Assembly (NCBI RefSeq): GCF_000300535.1
Contig: NZ_AMSH01000001.1
Location: 149,960 to 213,959, forward strand
Direction of reading: 5' to 3'
Length of the DNA: 64,000 bases
From: Bacillus xiamenensis
GTDB taxonomy: Bacteria > Bacillota > Bacilli > Bacillales > Bacillaceae
The notes below the pieces were generated by a model. The model was not told where the DNA came from and did no database searches. It saw only the letters and a program-made list of their open reading frames with translations. Both the position numbers and the translations under genes were made by a program. Positions 46,923 to 56,811 of this stretch are shown in pieces (the first letter of the stretch is position 1; every line of letters starts with the position of its first letter).

Positions 46923-48354
46923 ATTGACCTTTTGCTTCTTCGAATAGAGAAATGGCTTTCTTGCGTCTTTCTTGATGATCAACTGTAGGCAGAGGATAGG
47001 TATCCCCTATTACGCATCCCGACTTCATTTGTTCATCTATAGGCATTTTACTCGGTTCGTGAATCCATTTTTCATCCACATGCTTCAGCTCTGGTACATA
47101 TCTTCTAATATATTCGCCGCTTGAATCAAATCGCTTTGACTGAGTTGTGGGGTTAAAAATACGGAAGTACGGCACGGCGTCTGTTCCGACAGAGGCTGCC
47201 CACTGAAATCCTCCGATATTCGAAGCCTCATCATAATCTACGAGTTTTTTCGCAAAGTACGCCTCGCCCTTTCTCCAATCGATCAAATAATCCTTTGTTA
47301 AAAATGAAGCCGTCACCATTCTCAAGCGGTTATGCATCCAGCCTTCTTCATTTAACTGCCTCATCCCCGCATCAACGAGCGGAAAGCCTGTTTCTCCTTT
47401 GCACCAAGCTTCAAAAAGTGCCTCATCTTCATTCCATTTGATCCCTTCAAAAGAAGGATTGATTTCTTTTTGTTTCATCTTTGGATAATGCGCAAAAATC
47501 ATATGATAAAAATCACGCCACGCCAGCTCTTTAATAAATGTTTCCCTGCCCTCATCTTCATAAAGGGCTTCCTCATTAATAGCATGAAAGACCGTTCGGA
47601 TAGAGATTGTCCCTGTTTTTAAGAACCGAGACAGTTTGCTCGTTCCGAAAACAGACGGAATATCCCGTTTCTTATGATAATGCGTCAGTCTCTTTTGAAT
47701 AAAGGTATGGAGCGTGTTCATCGCTTTGTCTGAGCCAATTTGATCAAATTTCCTTGCGCACCTCTTGATGATGCCTCTTAATTTGTCATCTCCTTTTTGC
47801 GAAAGTGACTCGTTACAAATCATATGCCCGCTAGAGAAGAATGTTTTGTCAACTTTTATCACAGGCTGCTTCTCTTGCTTCCGCCATGATTGATAGTATG
47901 GAGTAAACACTTGATAATGAAATCCATCCGCTTTCATAATATCTCTTGCCCCATGAAGGTGGGTATCTTGCCACTTTGACACATGAATGCCCTTTTCTTC
48001 TAAAAAATTGGTCACTTGATTATCTCGCCTGTGACCGTTTCCTACTTGATCTTCATTAAAAAAGACGGCTTTGATGTCATAAACATCCATGACCTGCTGA
48101 AAGGCAGACAAGACATCATCGTGGAAAAGGTGAACATAAACTTGAGATTCTCTCGCTTCCTTGACGAAATGAGCCAAGTTTTGAAAGAAATGTTCGTTGT
48201 TTAAATCCAGCTCCATCTCCGTAAAAAATGGATCTAGATGATAAAAAGCAAATAATGGGTACTGATGTTTTTTTGCGTATGTGATCGCTTTTGATAAGGC
48301 CGTATGATCATCCAATCGCATATCTCGGCGAAACCATATCACGACAATTTCCAA
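46921..48354 (-). CDS. phr: Deoxyribodipyrimidine photolyase (class I cryptochrome/photolyase)
   Basis: 477-residue light-driven DNA repair enzyme. The N-terminal antenna domain starts VVIWFRRDMRLDDHTALSKA; the C-terminal FAD domain has ELAWRDFYHMI, the family signature GFPLVDAGMRQLNEEGWMHNRLRM and DWRKGEAYFAKKLVDYDEASN, and the GGFQWAASVGTDAVPYFRIFNP segment. The residues around flavin (Asn/Trp of the signature) are intact, so it should be active on cyclobutane dimers. TTG at 48354 follows GAGGTGA. In B. subtilis 168 ctaA and pycA are neighbours and no photolyase is present, so this gene is an insertion in this lineage or a loss there. It has no partner gene here. Confidence 0.95.
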   Translation of the reverse strand: MEIVVIWFRRDMRLDDHTALSKAITYAKKHQYPLFAFYHLDPFFTEMELDLNNEHFFQNLAHFVKEARESQVYVHLFHDDVLSAFQQVMDVYDIKAVFFNEDQVGNGHRRDNQVTNFLEEKGIHVSKWQDTHLHGARDIMKADGFHYQVFTPYYQSWRKQEKQPVIKVDKTFFSSGHMICNESLSQKGDDKLRGIIKRCARKFDQIGSDKAMNTLHTFIQKRLTHYHKKRDIPSVFGTSKLSRFLKTGTISIRTVFHAINEEALYEDEGRETFIKELAWRDFYHMIFAHYPKMKQKEINPSFEGIKWNEDEALFEAWCKGETGFPLVDAGMRQLNEEGWMHNRLRMVTASFLTKDYLIDWRKGEAYFAKKLVDYDEASNIGGFQWAASVGTDAVPYFRIFNPTTQSKRFDSSGEYIRRYVPELKHVDEKWIHEPSKMPIDEQMKSGCVIGDTYPLPTVDHQERRKKAISLFEEAKGQ

Positions 48355-48417
48355 CGTTCTTCACCTCATCCTATAGTTTAATCACTCCTGCAGATCACTG
48401 CACATTTTAATGCGCTC

Positions 48418-48446
48418 AAAAAAAGACACATCGCGATGGATGTGTC
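48418..48446 (-). terminator. Terminator of pycA
   Basis: GACACATC (48425-48432) / GATGTGTC (48439-48446), followed by seven T on the minus strand. Confidence 0.85.
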
Positions 48447-48453
48447 TCTCTCA

Positions 48454-51400
48454 TTATTCAGGTTTTAAAACAATCAGCAGATCACCGGTTTGAATCGGCT
48501 CTCCATTCGTGACATGAATTTCATCCACGACTGCAGAGAATGGTGCTTGTACCGTTGTTTCCATTTTCATGGCTTCATTGATCATCAGATGCTCACCTTG
48601 TGAAATTTTTTGTCCTTTTTCAACAAGCACTTTGATGACAGTGCCAGGCATTGAAGCAGCAATGTGATTTGGATTTGAGCGATCCGCCTTCATTTTTTCT
48701 TGAACAGAGGATTTAATGCTTTCATCCTTAATCACCACTTCACGCGGCTGTCCATTCAGCTCAAAGTAAAGGACTCTTGTAGCATCTGGATTCGGTTCTC
48801 CAATAGACACCAGTTTGACAATGAGGGTTTTTCCTTTTTCAATTTCTACCTCAATCTCTTCACCAAGTCTCATCCCGTAGAAGAACGTTGGTGTATCAAG
48901 AACGGAGATATCCCCATAGCTTTCTGCTGTTTGAACAAACTCAGAAAAGACTTTCGGATATAAGGCATAGGCAATGGCATCTCGTTCTGTCAACGTTAGA
49001 TCATGTGATTCTTTGAACTGCTTTTTAATTTCTTCAAAGTCCACTGGCTCGAGCTTCTCACCAGGTCTTACAGTAATCGGCTCTTCCCCTTTTAAAATCA
49101 GTTTTTGCAGTTTTTCTGGGAATCCGCCATGCGGCTGTCCTAAATAGCCTTTAAATAATTCAACAACAGAATCTGGGAAGTCCAGTGTTGCTCCTTTTTC
49201 GTAGACATCCTCTTCTGTCAAATCATTTTGCACCATATAAAGCGCCATGTCTCCGACCACTTTAGAGGAAGGTGTGACCTTGACAATATCACCAAACATG
49301 TCATTCACACGTCTGTACATTTCTTTCACTTCATTCCAGCGGTCGCCAAGGCCGACACCTTTCGCCTGCTGCTGCAGGTTACTATACTGGCCGCCAGGCA
49401 TTTCATGCTCATAAATTTCTGTATGCGGTGAATTCATACCGCTCTCAAACTCATGATAATATTTTCTGACAGAATCCCAGTATTGAGAAAGACGTTCTAC
49501 CGCTTTGACATTCATTTCTGGCTTTCTTTCATGTCCATCTAATGCATAATATAATGAGCTTGCACTTGGCTGTGATGTAAGCCCCGCCATCGAACTGACC
49601 GCAACATCAACAATATCAACACCTGCGTCGATCGCTCTTGCATAGGTGAATAGTCCATTTCCACTCGTATCGTGTGTATGAAGGTGGATTGGAATGGTGA
49701 GCTCGTCTTTTAAAGCAGATACAAGCTCGTAAGCTGCCTGCGGTTTCAGTAATCCCGCCATATCTTTAATGCCTAAAATATGAGCACCTGCGGATTCAAG
49801 TTCCTTTGCAAGAGAGACATAGTAGGTCAGATCATACTTCGGACGTGATGGATCAAGAATATCTCCCGTATAACAAATGGCTGCCTCGGCGACTTTGCCT
49901 GATTCACGAACAGAATCAATGGCAAGCGTCATGCCCTTGACCCAGTTTAAGCTATCGAAAATACGGAACACGTCAATGCCCGCCTCTGCTGATTCCTTGA
50001 CAAATGCTTGAATCACATTGTCCGCATAGTTTGTATATCCGACAGCATTCGATGATCTTAAAAGCATTTGGAACAAGGTATTTGGCACTTCTTGACGAAG
50101 TTCTTTCAACCTTTCCCAAGGATCTTCTTTCAAGAAACGATACGCCACATCAAATGTAGCACCGCCCCACATTTCCATACTAAACAGCTCTGGCCATAAT
50201 CCGGCTGTTGGCTGGGCAATTTTCTTTAAGTCATGTGTTCTAAAGCGTGTCGCAAGCAAAGATTGATGTGCATCTCTAAAGGTTGTATCTGTTAAAAGGA
50301 CGCCGCTTTGATCTTTTACCCAATTGGCGAGCCCCTCAGGTCCATGCGTGTCTAACAATTGTTTTGTTCCAGACGGAATCTCTTGATGGACAGGCAGCTT
50401 CGGTACATTTGGTTTGTCAAAATGAGGTTTCTTTTTTTCGGAAATACCCGGGAACCCGTTAATGGTAACGTTGCCAATATAAGTTAACATTTTTGTTCCG
50501 CGGTCTTTTTGCTTAGGGAAGTTAAATAGCTCTGGTGTTGAATCGATAAATGATGTATCATATTCCCCTTTTAGAAACTTCTCATGCTTTGCGACGTTTT
50601 CAAGAAATGGGATGTTGGTTTTAATGCCGCGAATCCTGAATTCTTGTAAATTTCGAACCATTTTAGCAGCAGCTTGCTCAAATGTAAGAGCCCACGTGGA
50701 CAGCTTGACCAAAAGTGAATCGTAATAAGGTGTAATGACCGCACCTTGGAAGCTATTCCCTGTATCAAGACGTACACCAAATCCGCCGCCTGAACGGTAA
50801 GCCATAATTTTTCCTGTGTCCGGCATAAAGTCATTCAAAGGATCTTCCGTTGTCACCCTTGATTGAATGGCATATCCATGTGTAAAGATATCTTCTTGTT
50901 TTGGTATACCGACTTCCTTGCTATGTAGGTCATATCCCTTAGCAACAAGAATTTGGGTTTGAACGATATCGACACCTGTGATCATTTCTGTGATTGTATG
51001 CTCGACCTGTACCCTTGGATTGACTTCAATAAAATAAAACTCGCCATTGGCGACTAGGAATTCTACAGTCCCGGCATTGACATACGACACATTTCGCGCC
51101 AGCTGAACAGCCGCTTCGCAGATGTCTTCACGTAATTGCTTTGAAAGTGACACACTTGGTGCAACCTCAATGACTTTTTGATGACGCCTTTGAACAGAGC
51201 AGTCACGCTCATATAAATGAATGATATTGCCGTGATTATCCCCAATCACCTGCACTTCAATATGTTTCGGATTTTCAATCAGCTTTTCAACGTATACTTC
51301 GTCATTTCCAAAAGCAGCTTTCGCTTCTGACTTTGCACGGTCATAGGCTTCACTTAGCTCCTCTTTCGATCTGACAATCCGCATACCTCGGCCGCCGCCT

Positions 51401-51900
51401 CCAAGTGAAGCTTTAATGATAAACGGGTAACCGTATTCTTCACCGAATGTTTCGACTTCTTTGATCGAACCAACTGGCCCGTCACTTCCTGGAATGACTG
51501 GAATTCCAGCTTTTTTCGCTTCATCTCTTGCCTTTACTTTATCTCCAAACATATCTAAGTGCTGAGAAGTTGGACCGATAAACTGGATGCCTTCCTCTTC
51601 GCATCGTCTTGCAAAATGAATGTTTTCGGATAAAAATCCGTATCCTGGATGAATCGCATCCACGTCATTTCGTTTTGCAATTTCGATGATCCCCTCGATG
51701 TCAAGGTAGGCATCAATCGGCTTTTTCCCTTCTCCAACTAGATATGCTTCATCCGCTTTATAGCGATGATAAGAACCTGAGTCTTCTTTGGAGTAAATGG
51801 CTACTGTACGTAAATTGAGCTCCGTACAGGCTCTAAAGACTCTGATAGCGATTTCCCCTCTGTTTGCAACTAGAACCTTTTGAATTGTTCTCTGTGACAT
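48454..51900 (-). CDS. pycA: Pyruvate carboxylase
   Basis: Anaplerotic enzyme making oxaloacetate from pyruvate, bicarbonate and ATP; 1148 residues, full length. Order of domains: biotin carboxylase (about 1-455; KASLGGGGRGMRIV glycine loop, ERDCSVQRRHQKVIE, FIEVNPRVQVEH), carboxyltransferase (about 530-800; LTDTTFRDAHQSL with metal ligands, and HLHTHDTSGNG), the allosteric/linker region, and a biotinyl domain with EAMKMET (Lys at about 1112). ATG at 51900 follows GGAGG; a GTG two codons before overlaps that site. Between ftsW and phr. Confidence 0.98.
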   Translation of the reverse strand: MSQRTIQKVLVANRGEIAIRVFRACTELNLRTVAIYSKEDSGSYHRYKADEAYLVGEGKKPIDAYLDIEGIIEIAKRNDVDAIHPGYGFLSENIHFARRCEEEGIQFIGPTSQHLDMFGDKVKARDEAKKAGIPVIPGSDGPVGSIKEVETFGEEYGYPFIIKASLGGGGRGMRIVRSKEELSEAYDRAKSEAKAAFGNDEVYVEKLIENPKHIEVQVIGDNHGNIIHLYERDCSVQRRHQKVIEVAPSVSLSKQLREDICEAAVQLARNVSYVNAGTVEFLVANGEFYFIEVNPRVQVEHTITEMITGVDIVQTQILVAKGYDLHSKEVGIPKQEDIFTHGYAIQSRVTTEDPLNDFMPDTGKIMAYRSGGGFGVRLDTGNSFQGAVITPYYDSLLVKLSTWALTFEQAAAKMVRNLQEFRIRGIKTNIPFLENVAKHEKFLKGEYDTSFIDSTPELFNFPKQKDRGTKMLTYIGNVTINGFPGISEKKKPHFDKPNVPKLPVHQEIPSGTKQLLDTHGPEGLANWVKDQSGVLLTDTTFRDAHQSLLATRFRTHDLKKIAQPTAGLWPELFSMEMWGGATFDVAYRFLKEDPWERLKELRQEVPNTLFQMLLRSSNAVGYTNYADNVIQAFVKESAEAGIDVFRIFDSLNWVKGMTLAIDSVRESGKVAEAAICYTGDILDPSRPKYDLTYYVSLAKELESAGAHILGIKDMAGLLKPQAAYELVSALKDELTIPIHLHTHDTSGNGLFTYARAIDAGVDIVDVAVSSMAGLTSQPSASSLYYALDGHERKPEMNVKAVERLSQYWDSVRKYYHEFESGMNSPHTEIYEHEMPGGQYSNLQQQAKGVGLGDRWNEVKEMYRRVNDMFGDIVKVTPSSKVVGDMALYMVQNDLTEEDVYEKGATLDFPDSVVELFKGYLGQPHGGFPEKLQKLILKGEEPITVRPGEKLEPVDFEEIKKQFKESHDLTLTERDAIAYALYPKVFSEFVQTAESYGDISVLDTPTFFYGMRLGEEIEVEIEKGKTLIVKLVSIGEPNPDATRVLYFELNGQPREVVIKDESIKSSVQEKMKADRSNPNHIAASMPGTVIKVLVEKGQKISQGEHLMINEAMKMETTVQAPFSAVVDEIHVTNGEPIQTGDLLIVLKPE

Positions 51901-51978
51901 TCTCACTCCTCCATATCCCTTAAAATTTTATATGTACTTATAATAAAGGAAGAAATGAAAACTGTACACTTTTGTTTT

Positions 51979-53190
51979 CTAAAGATTCGAAGTTTTCTGC
52001 ATTCCACTTTTTTGAATCGATGGTTTGCTGATTGATTTTTTCTTTTTATAACGCTCTTTATATTCAGTGAACATGCTGATATTCAGCAATATTCCCATAC
52101 ATCCACTCAGTAAAATAATAGAGGACCCACCGTAGCTGATAAACGGAAGTGTGACCCCAGTAATTGGAATAAGTCCTGAAACACCGCCCAAATTAATACA
52201 CGTTTGAATCGCAATCATTGAAGATATTCCTATTGCAAGCAAACTTCCAAACGGATCTTCACACTTTCTTGCAATATAAAAACCTTTCACGACAATGAAG
52301 CCAAGCAGAGCAATAACAAAAAATACACCGAAAAAGCCAAGCTCTTCCGATATGATCGCCATGATAAAGTCTGTATGAGGCTCTGGAAGGTACCCATACT
52401 TTTGAACACTCTCTCCAAGACCAAGACCAAAAAAGCCGCCTGATCCAATCGCATAATATGAATTAATCAATTGGTGCCCAGAAGCGCCTGCATCTTTAAA
52501 TGGATCTTGGAAACTCTCAAAACGTCCAAGACGATTCTGCGTGAAAATTTTATCCCAAAAAAGAATAATAAACGGCGTCACAACGACCATCACTGCACTA
52601 AATAGAGCTAACAGTTTCGCAAGCGTTTTACCGCTAAAGCCTGAGCATAAAATCATCGCCAGGGCAATCATGCCGATGATAAAAGCTGTCCCGTAGTCTG
52701 GCTGTAAAATAATAAATCCGCATAGGATGGAGACAACCACAATTGGAGGTGTAACTCCTCTTAAAATATGATCAATATAATGCTGCTTTTTGGCATAGAC
52801 AGCAGCAAGATAAATAATGACGACGATTTTTACGAATTCCGCTGGCTGCAGACTAAAAGGGCCTAATTTGATCCAGCTTCTGGCATTCCCTGCAATGTGA
52901 CCGCCAAAGTACACATAAATCAGAGAAAACACAGCTAGCAAAAGCATCACAATTTGGAACTTTTTATTTAAGAGCAGCTGATACGGAATGAGGGCTGTAA
53001 AGATTAAGATGACCGCCCCGACAATCATAAATAAAAGCTGTTTCTTGAAAAAATTATCTGGAGCGGCATCATATCTGATAACAGAAGTAATCATACTTGA
53101 GCTATACACCATCACCAAACCGAATGCGCTAATTAATATAATGGCGAACAATAATGAGTAGTCATACGATCTTAGCATTCTCTTTAACAT
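51979..53190 (-). CDS. ftsW: Septal SEDS peptidoglycan polymerase FtsW
   Basis: 403-residue SEDS glycosyltransferase of the divisome, partner of PBP2B encoded at 20003-22159. Ten membrane helices; SEDS motifs ARSWIKLGPFSLQPAEFVKI, QPDYGTAF, LPEPHTDFIMAIISEELG and PFISYGGSS. The C-terminal cytoplasmic tail is basic (YKKKKSISKPSIQKSGMQKTSNL). It is paralogous to SpoVE at 12645. Position between ylaN and pycA matches B. subtilis ylaO, now ftsW. Confidence 0.95.
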   Translation of the reverse strand: MLKRMLRSYDYSLLFAIILISAFGLVMVYSSSMITSVIRYDAAPDNFFKKQLLFMIVGAVILIFTALIPYQLLLNKKFQIVMLLLAVFSLIYVYFGGHIAGNARSWIKLGPFSLQPAEFVKIVVIIYLAAVYAKKQHYIDHILRGVTPPIVVVSILCGFIILQPDYGTAFIIGMIALAMILCSGFSGKTLAKLLALFSAVMVVVTPFIILFWDKIFTQNRLGRFESFQDPFKDAGASGHQLINSYYAIGSGGFFGLGLGESVQKYGYLPEPHTDFIMAIISEELGFFGVFFVIALLGFIVVKGFYIARKCEDPFGSLLAIGISSMIAIQTCINLGGVSGLIPITGVTLPFISYGGSSIILLSGCMGILLNISMFTEYKERYKKKKSISKPSIQKSGMQKTSNL

Positions 53191-53352
53191 ATAATCCTCT
53201 TCCTAACGTCTATTTCTACTGTTGTATATCCTCTTAGCTGTTCTTATTCTACTACATTTTCTCCGTTTGATCTCGTTTTACCTCTTTTATATTGTTCGTC
53301 TTTCATGAGAGAATCAAGTCCGTTTGCCATCAATCAAAATAAAATGGCGGAC

Positions 53353-53390
53353 AAAAAAACTCAAACTTATGTGGTGGAAGTTTGAGTTTT
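53353..53390 (-). terminator. Terminator of ylaN
   Basis: Perfect 13-bp stem AAAACTCAAACTT (53356-53368) / AAGTTTGAGTTTT (53378-53390), then T-run on the minus strand. Confidence 0.85.
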
Positions 53391-53396
53391 CAATCA

Positions 53397-53678
53397 TTAT
53401 TTTCTTGTGAACGCATCATGAAGTGCGGAAAGCTCTCTCTCAAGCTTATCGAGTAGTTTCTTGCCTTCATGTTGATCAACTAATCCAAGCCGGACAGCGA
53501 AATCAATTTCTCTCGATAATCCGAACATTTGAGTATCTAAAACCTCTTCATAAAGAGGACATTGCGGCATCGTTAAGTTGTCCATTTGCACTTGGATCAA
53601 TTTTAAAATTTTATCTGCATCCAATTTTAATAAAGCCAGTGCTTTTTGCCGATGATCGACTAAAATTTCTGACGCCAA
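53397..53678 (-). CDS. ylaN: YlaN (UPF0358)
   Basis: 93-residue helical cytoplasmic protein. In B. subtilis it is needed for growth when iron is low, and recent work links it to iron-dependent control of Fur; nothing in this sequence adds to that. Typical segments are [25 protein letters not shown] and [30 protein letters not shown] at 53678 follows GGAGGGA. It has a good promoter of its own and a strong terminator, so it is monocistronic. Confidence 0.93.
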   Translation of the reverse strand: MASEILVDHRQKALALLKLDADKILKLIQVQMDNLTMPQCPLYEEVLDTQMFGLSREIDFAVRLGLVDQHEGKKLLDKLERELSALHDAFTRK

Positions 53679-53722
53679 AAGTATCCCTCCGTTCCCCAGG
53701 CGAGTACCTAATTCTTCTATTT

Positions 53723-53751
53723 ATCATAAAGCGAAACGCCCAAAATTGCAA
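53723..53751 (-). promoter_or_regulatory. ylaN promoter
   Basis: TTGCAA (53746-53751), 17 bp, TATGAT (53723-53728) on the minus strand. Confidence 0.65.
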
Positions 53752-53800
53752 GCAGATTTGTACAGTTCGCTTTGTAAAAATAAAAAGAAGCCATTCGTCA

Positions 53801-54730
53801 TTAAAAGATACTCATCTCATATTTTTCACTCATGAGCTCAAGCAGCTTAATACCCGCAATGCTATTCCCTTTTTCATCCAGAGCAGGTCCGAAAATACCT
53901 ATACCAAAATCATATGGCGCTGCCCCCATAATACCACCTGAAACACCGCTTTTGGCGGGAATTCCAATGTTAATGGCAAATTCTCCGCTTGCATTGTACA
54001 TTCCGCAAGTGACCATAAAGGTTTTACAAATTCTAGCGACATCTTTTGAAAGGATTTGCTTCCCAGTCTCTGGGTGCCTGCCGTCTAATGAAAAAACACA
54101 AGCCACTTTCGCCAAATCCAAGCTGTTCATCACGATGGCACACTGTTTCGTGTAAACGTCCATGACATCTTCTACATTTCCCTTAATGATATGATATTGC
54201 TTCATATAATAGCACATGGCTCGGTTAATCATTGATGTATCAAATTCGGATGCGGCTGTTTCTTTGCAGTATGTAATGCTTTTGTCATTGGCAAGCTCTC
54301 TAATAAAAGCGAGCAAGCGGTTGAGCTGATCTTGCGGCGTTGCACCTCTTATTAAACTTGTGACGGCCAGCGCTCCTGCATTAATCATTGGATTGAGCGG
54401 CTTATTGGGGCTTGCTGTCTCAAGCTTAATCATCGAATTAAATGGATCGCCTGTCGGTTCTTGGCCAACATATTGAAACACTTTTTTGGGCCCTTCTTCT
54501 GAGAGCACGAGTGCCAGAGCTAATACTTTCGAAATACTTTGCAAGGTGAACCGTTTATCAACATCCCCTGCTGAGTGGCAAGTATTACTTACATGATAAA
54601 CAGCCACAGATAAATCCGTCTGATCCGCTTTACCGAGAGCAGGAATATAGGATGCTACTTTGCCATCTTTGGCTACTTTTTTTGCTTCTTCTACAAATCG
54701 CTGAAGTTCTTCATTGTCACGACATGCCAT
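53801..54730 (-). CDS. glsA: Glutaminase
   Basis: Hydrolyses glutamine to glutamate and ammonia; 309 residues, a serine-dependent beta-lactamase-fold glutaminase. The SxxK motif is in [10 protein letters not shown] (about 63-66); other active-site parts are [29 protein letters not shown] and the C-terminal [10 protein letters not shown]. Corresponds to B. subtilis ylaM (glsA2). ATG at 54730 lies nine bases after GGAGG; the in-frame TTG at 54736 is too close to it. Divergent from ylaL. Confidence 0.95.
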   Translation of the reverse strand: MACRDNEELQRFVEEAKKVAKDGKVASYIPALGKADQTDLSVAVYHVSNTCHSAGDVDKRFTLQSISKVLALALVLSEEGPKKVFQYVGQEPTGDPFNSMIKLETASPNKPLNPMINAGALAVTSLIRGATPQDQLNRLLAFIRELANDKSITYCKETAASEFDTSMINRAMCYYMKQYHIIKGNVEDVMDVYTKQCAIVMNSLDLAKVACVFSLDGRHPETGKQILSKDVARICKTFMVTCGMYNASGEFAINIGIPAKSGVSGGIMGAAPYDFGIGIFGPALDEKGNSIAGIKLLELMSEKYEMSIF

Positions 54731-54794
54731 GCTCAATATCCTCCCTCACTTTCATGTAAGATTAGTGTGTACAAGGAGATGCATGTTTATGAAA

Positions 54795-54823
54795 GTGACA
54801 AAGCATGTGAAAACTTCTATAAT
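54795..54823 (+). promoter_or_regulatory. ylaL promoter
   Basis: GTGACA (54795-54800), 17 bp, TATAAT (54818-54823). Transcription would start about 20 nt before ylaL, which excludes longer upstream starts. Confidence 0.7.
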
Positions 54824-54850
54824 GTAAGGTGGAAAGGGGTTGTCTTGAAC

Positions 54851-55333
54851 ATGAGCATTATTCAAATCAAGGGGAACGTACGGTACAAGATCACCATTGA
54901 TCCAAGTGTATGGATTTTTGATGACCGCAAGTTTTTAATGGATTCATTTTTTGAGAAAGGTGCAGCAAGTGAAGATACTCAGCTGGATCACGAGCTTGAT
55001 CAAGAGCGGGTCATAAGAGAAGGTCAAACACTTCCGCCTACATTAAAAACAGAGAAGAAGTATGAAAAAGAAAGACTCGTCACAGGCAGCTTTGGTATGA
55101 AGCTTGGCGACATGCTGAAAAATGCAGAACCGTTTGAAGAAGCGAAGACGTGTGAATTTGTCACAGAAACAGAAACGATTGCTGCGCCTCTCGCTAAGGC
55201 GATGGAAAGCATTGCCCATTTCAGTCAAAACGGAAAGCCTATCACAGAAAAAGGACCAATCCACGTCTATTTCGCGGATCAGTCCAACATCACTCAACCA
55301 ATTAAAGGAGTCAAAGAGTTAATCATTACATAA
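54851..55333 (+). CDS. ylaL: YlaL, conserved protein of unknown function
   Basis: 160-residue protein without signal peptide or membrane helix. The start [25 protein letters not shown] is conserved among Bacillus YlaL proteins; the rest is acidic and contains no motif I can name. ATG at 54851 is taken (AGGGG 11 bases before); TTG at 54845 is a possible alternative. The two genes glsA and ylaL are divergent and ylaL converges on phoH2 with only 15 bases between stop codons and no obvious terminator hairpin between them. Confidence 0.82.
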   Translation: MSIIQIKGNVRYKITIDPSVWIFDDRKFLMDSFFEKGAASEDTQLDHELDQERVIREGQTLPPTLKTEKKYEKERLVTGSFGMKLGDMLKNAEPFEEAKTCEFVTETETIAAPLAKAMESIAHFSQNGKPITEKGPIHVYFADQSNITQPIKGVKELIIT

Positions 55334-55348
55334 GATGGCGGGTCTGGA

Positions 55349-56671
55349 CTATAACAAATCAGCTGCAAGCTGTGCAAGTCCAGACCTTTCTCCTTTGACA
55401 AGCTTGACATGTCCAGATATTTGCTGGCCTTTAAAGCGCTCAATGACATATGTGAGCCCATTATTGAAGCTGTCTAAATAAGGGTGATCAATCTGCTCTG
55501 GATCTCCCATCAGCACAATTTTACTACCCTCTCCGACTCGTGTTAATAACGTTTTCACCTCGTGCTTTGTTAAATTTTGCGCCTCGTCTATGATGATAAA
55601 TTGATCCGGAATACTTCTCCCGCGAATATACGTTAAAGCTTCCACTTGGATTGAACCGATCCCCGCTAAGATCGCATCGAGTTCCCCAGGTTTTTTTGTA
55701 TTAAATAAAAATTCCAGGTTGTCATAGATCGGCTGCATCCATGGTCTGAGCTTCTCTTCTTTTTCGCCTGGCAAGTAGCCGAGGTCCTTCCCGACAGGAA
55801 CAATAGAGCGGGCCACGATGAGCTTTTTAAACATCCCGAGGTCCTCTGTTTGCATTAATCCAGCAGCGAGTGCAAGTAGCGTTTTGCCTGTTCCCGCTTT
55901 TCCGATAAGTGTCACAAGCGGAATATCGCGGCGTAAAAGCAGCTCTAGCGCCATCGTTTGCTGGACATTTTTTGAGCGAATTCCCCAAATATGTTCTTGA
56001 TCATAAATGAGCCGCTTTACATATTCTGCTTTTTGATCAAGCATGCCCACAGCAGAACCGCCTTCATTTCCCTTCATAATGACAAATTGATGCGGATTTA
56101 ACCGGGCATTGGTGACGTCTTTTATAGGTAATTGATTTTGCTTATAGAATGTATTCAACTGCTCAGTTGGAAGATAGAGCTCATGATAGCCGTTATCAAT
56201 GTCTTCGTTTTGTAGCACACGATCACTTAAGAAATCCTCTGCTTGCAGACCAATCGCATCCGCTTTTACTCGAACTAAGACATCCTTGCTGACCAAAATC
56301 ACCGGCCGGCCATGCGGCTTTGTTTCTTCCTCTAAGCTCAAATTCTTTGCAACAGCCAAAATCCGATTATCGTTTGTTTTTTCGATGAAAATTTCTTGAA
56401 GTTCATGGAAAGAGCGGTGGTTCAGTTCAATACGCAGCGTTCCTTTTGACTCCAGCGTGATTTTTTCATGTAGTTTTCCTTTAGATCTCAATCCGTCAAT
56501 TAAACGTGAGACGCGCCGTGCATTTTGCCCAACCTCGTCCATATATCTTTTTTTAGAGTCTACTTCTTCTAACACAACGGCCGGAATCACAACCTCGTTG
56601 TCTTCAAATGAAAAGATTGAATTCGGATCCTGTAATAACACATTTGTGTCTAATACATAAATTTTACTCAG
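55349..56671 (-). CDS. phoH2: PhoH2-type PIN-PhoH ATPase (YlaK), probable CTG start
   Basis: 440 residues: N-terminal PIN domain (VLDTNVLLQDP at 6-16, EEVDSKKR, TNDNRILAVA, VSKDVLVRVKA) and a C-terminal PhoH ATPase domain with Walker A GKAGTGKTLLALAAG and Walker B FIIIDEAQN. Such proteins act as RNA helicase/ribonucleases in other bacteria. Conventional starts begin at GTG 56641, which would cut off SKIYVLDTN, including the first PIN aspartate. CTG at 56671 stands eight bases after AGGAGG, and no ATG, GTG or TTG occurs between it and the in-frame stop upstream. I infer initiation at CTG. Confidence 0.88.
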   Translation of the reverse strand: MSKIYVLDTNVLLQDPNSIFSFEDNEVVIPAVVLEEVDSKKRYMDEVGQNARRVSRLIDGLRSKGKLHEKITLESKGTLRIELNHRSFHELQEIFIEKTNDNRILAVAKNLSLEEETKPHGRPVILVSKDVLVRVKADAIGLQAEDFLSDRVLQNEDIDNGYHELYLPTEQLNTFYKQNQLPIKDVTNARLNPHQFVIMKGNEGGSAVGMLDQKAEYVKRLIYDQEHIWGIRSKNVQQTMALELLLRRDIPLVTLIGKAGTGKTLLALAAGLMQTEDLGMFKKLIVARSIVPVGKDLGYLPGEKEEKLRPWMQPIYDNLEFLFNTKKPGELDAILAGIGSIQVEALTYIRGRSIPDQFIIIDEAQNLTKHEVKTLLTRVGEGSKIVLMGDPEQIDHPYLDSFNNGLTYVIERFKGQQISGHVKLVKGERSGLAQLAADLL

Positions 56672-56811
56672 GTCCTTCGCCTCCTGATCGGGGTTTCATT
56701 CATCTTTGTCTTTCCAAAAACGATTGTTAAAATATATGTTTTCATGAATAAAGTTAGAAGGTTAATTCAACAATAAAATAAATCATGCAGTTTGTGAAGG
56801 AGGGAATACAC

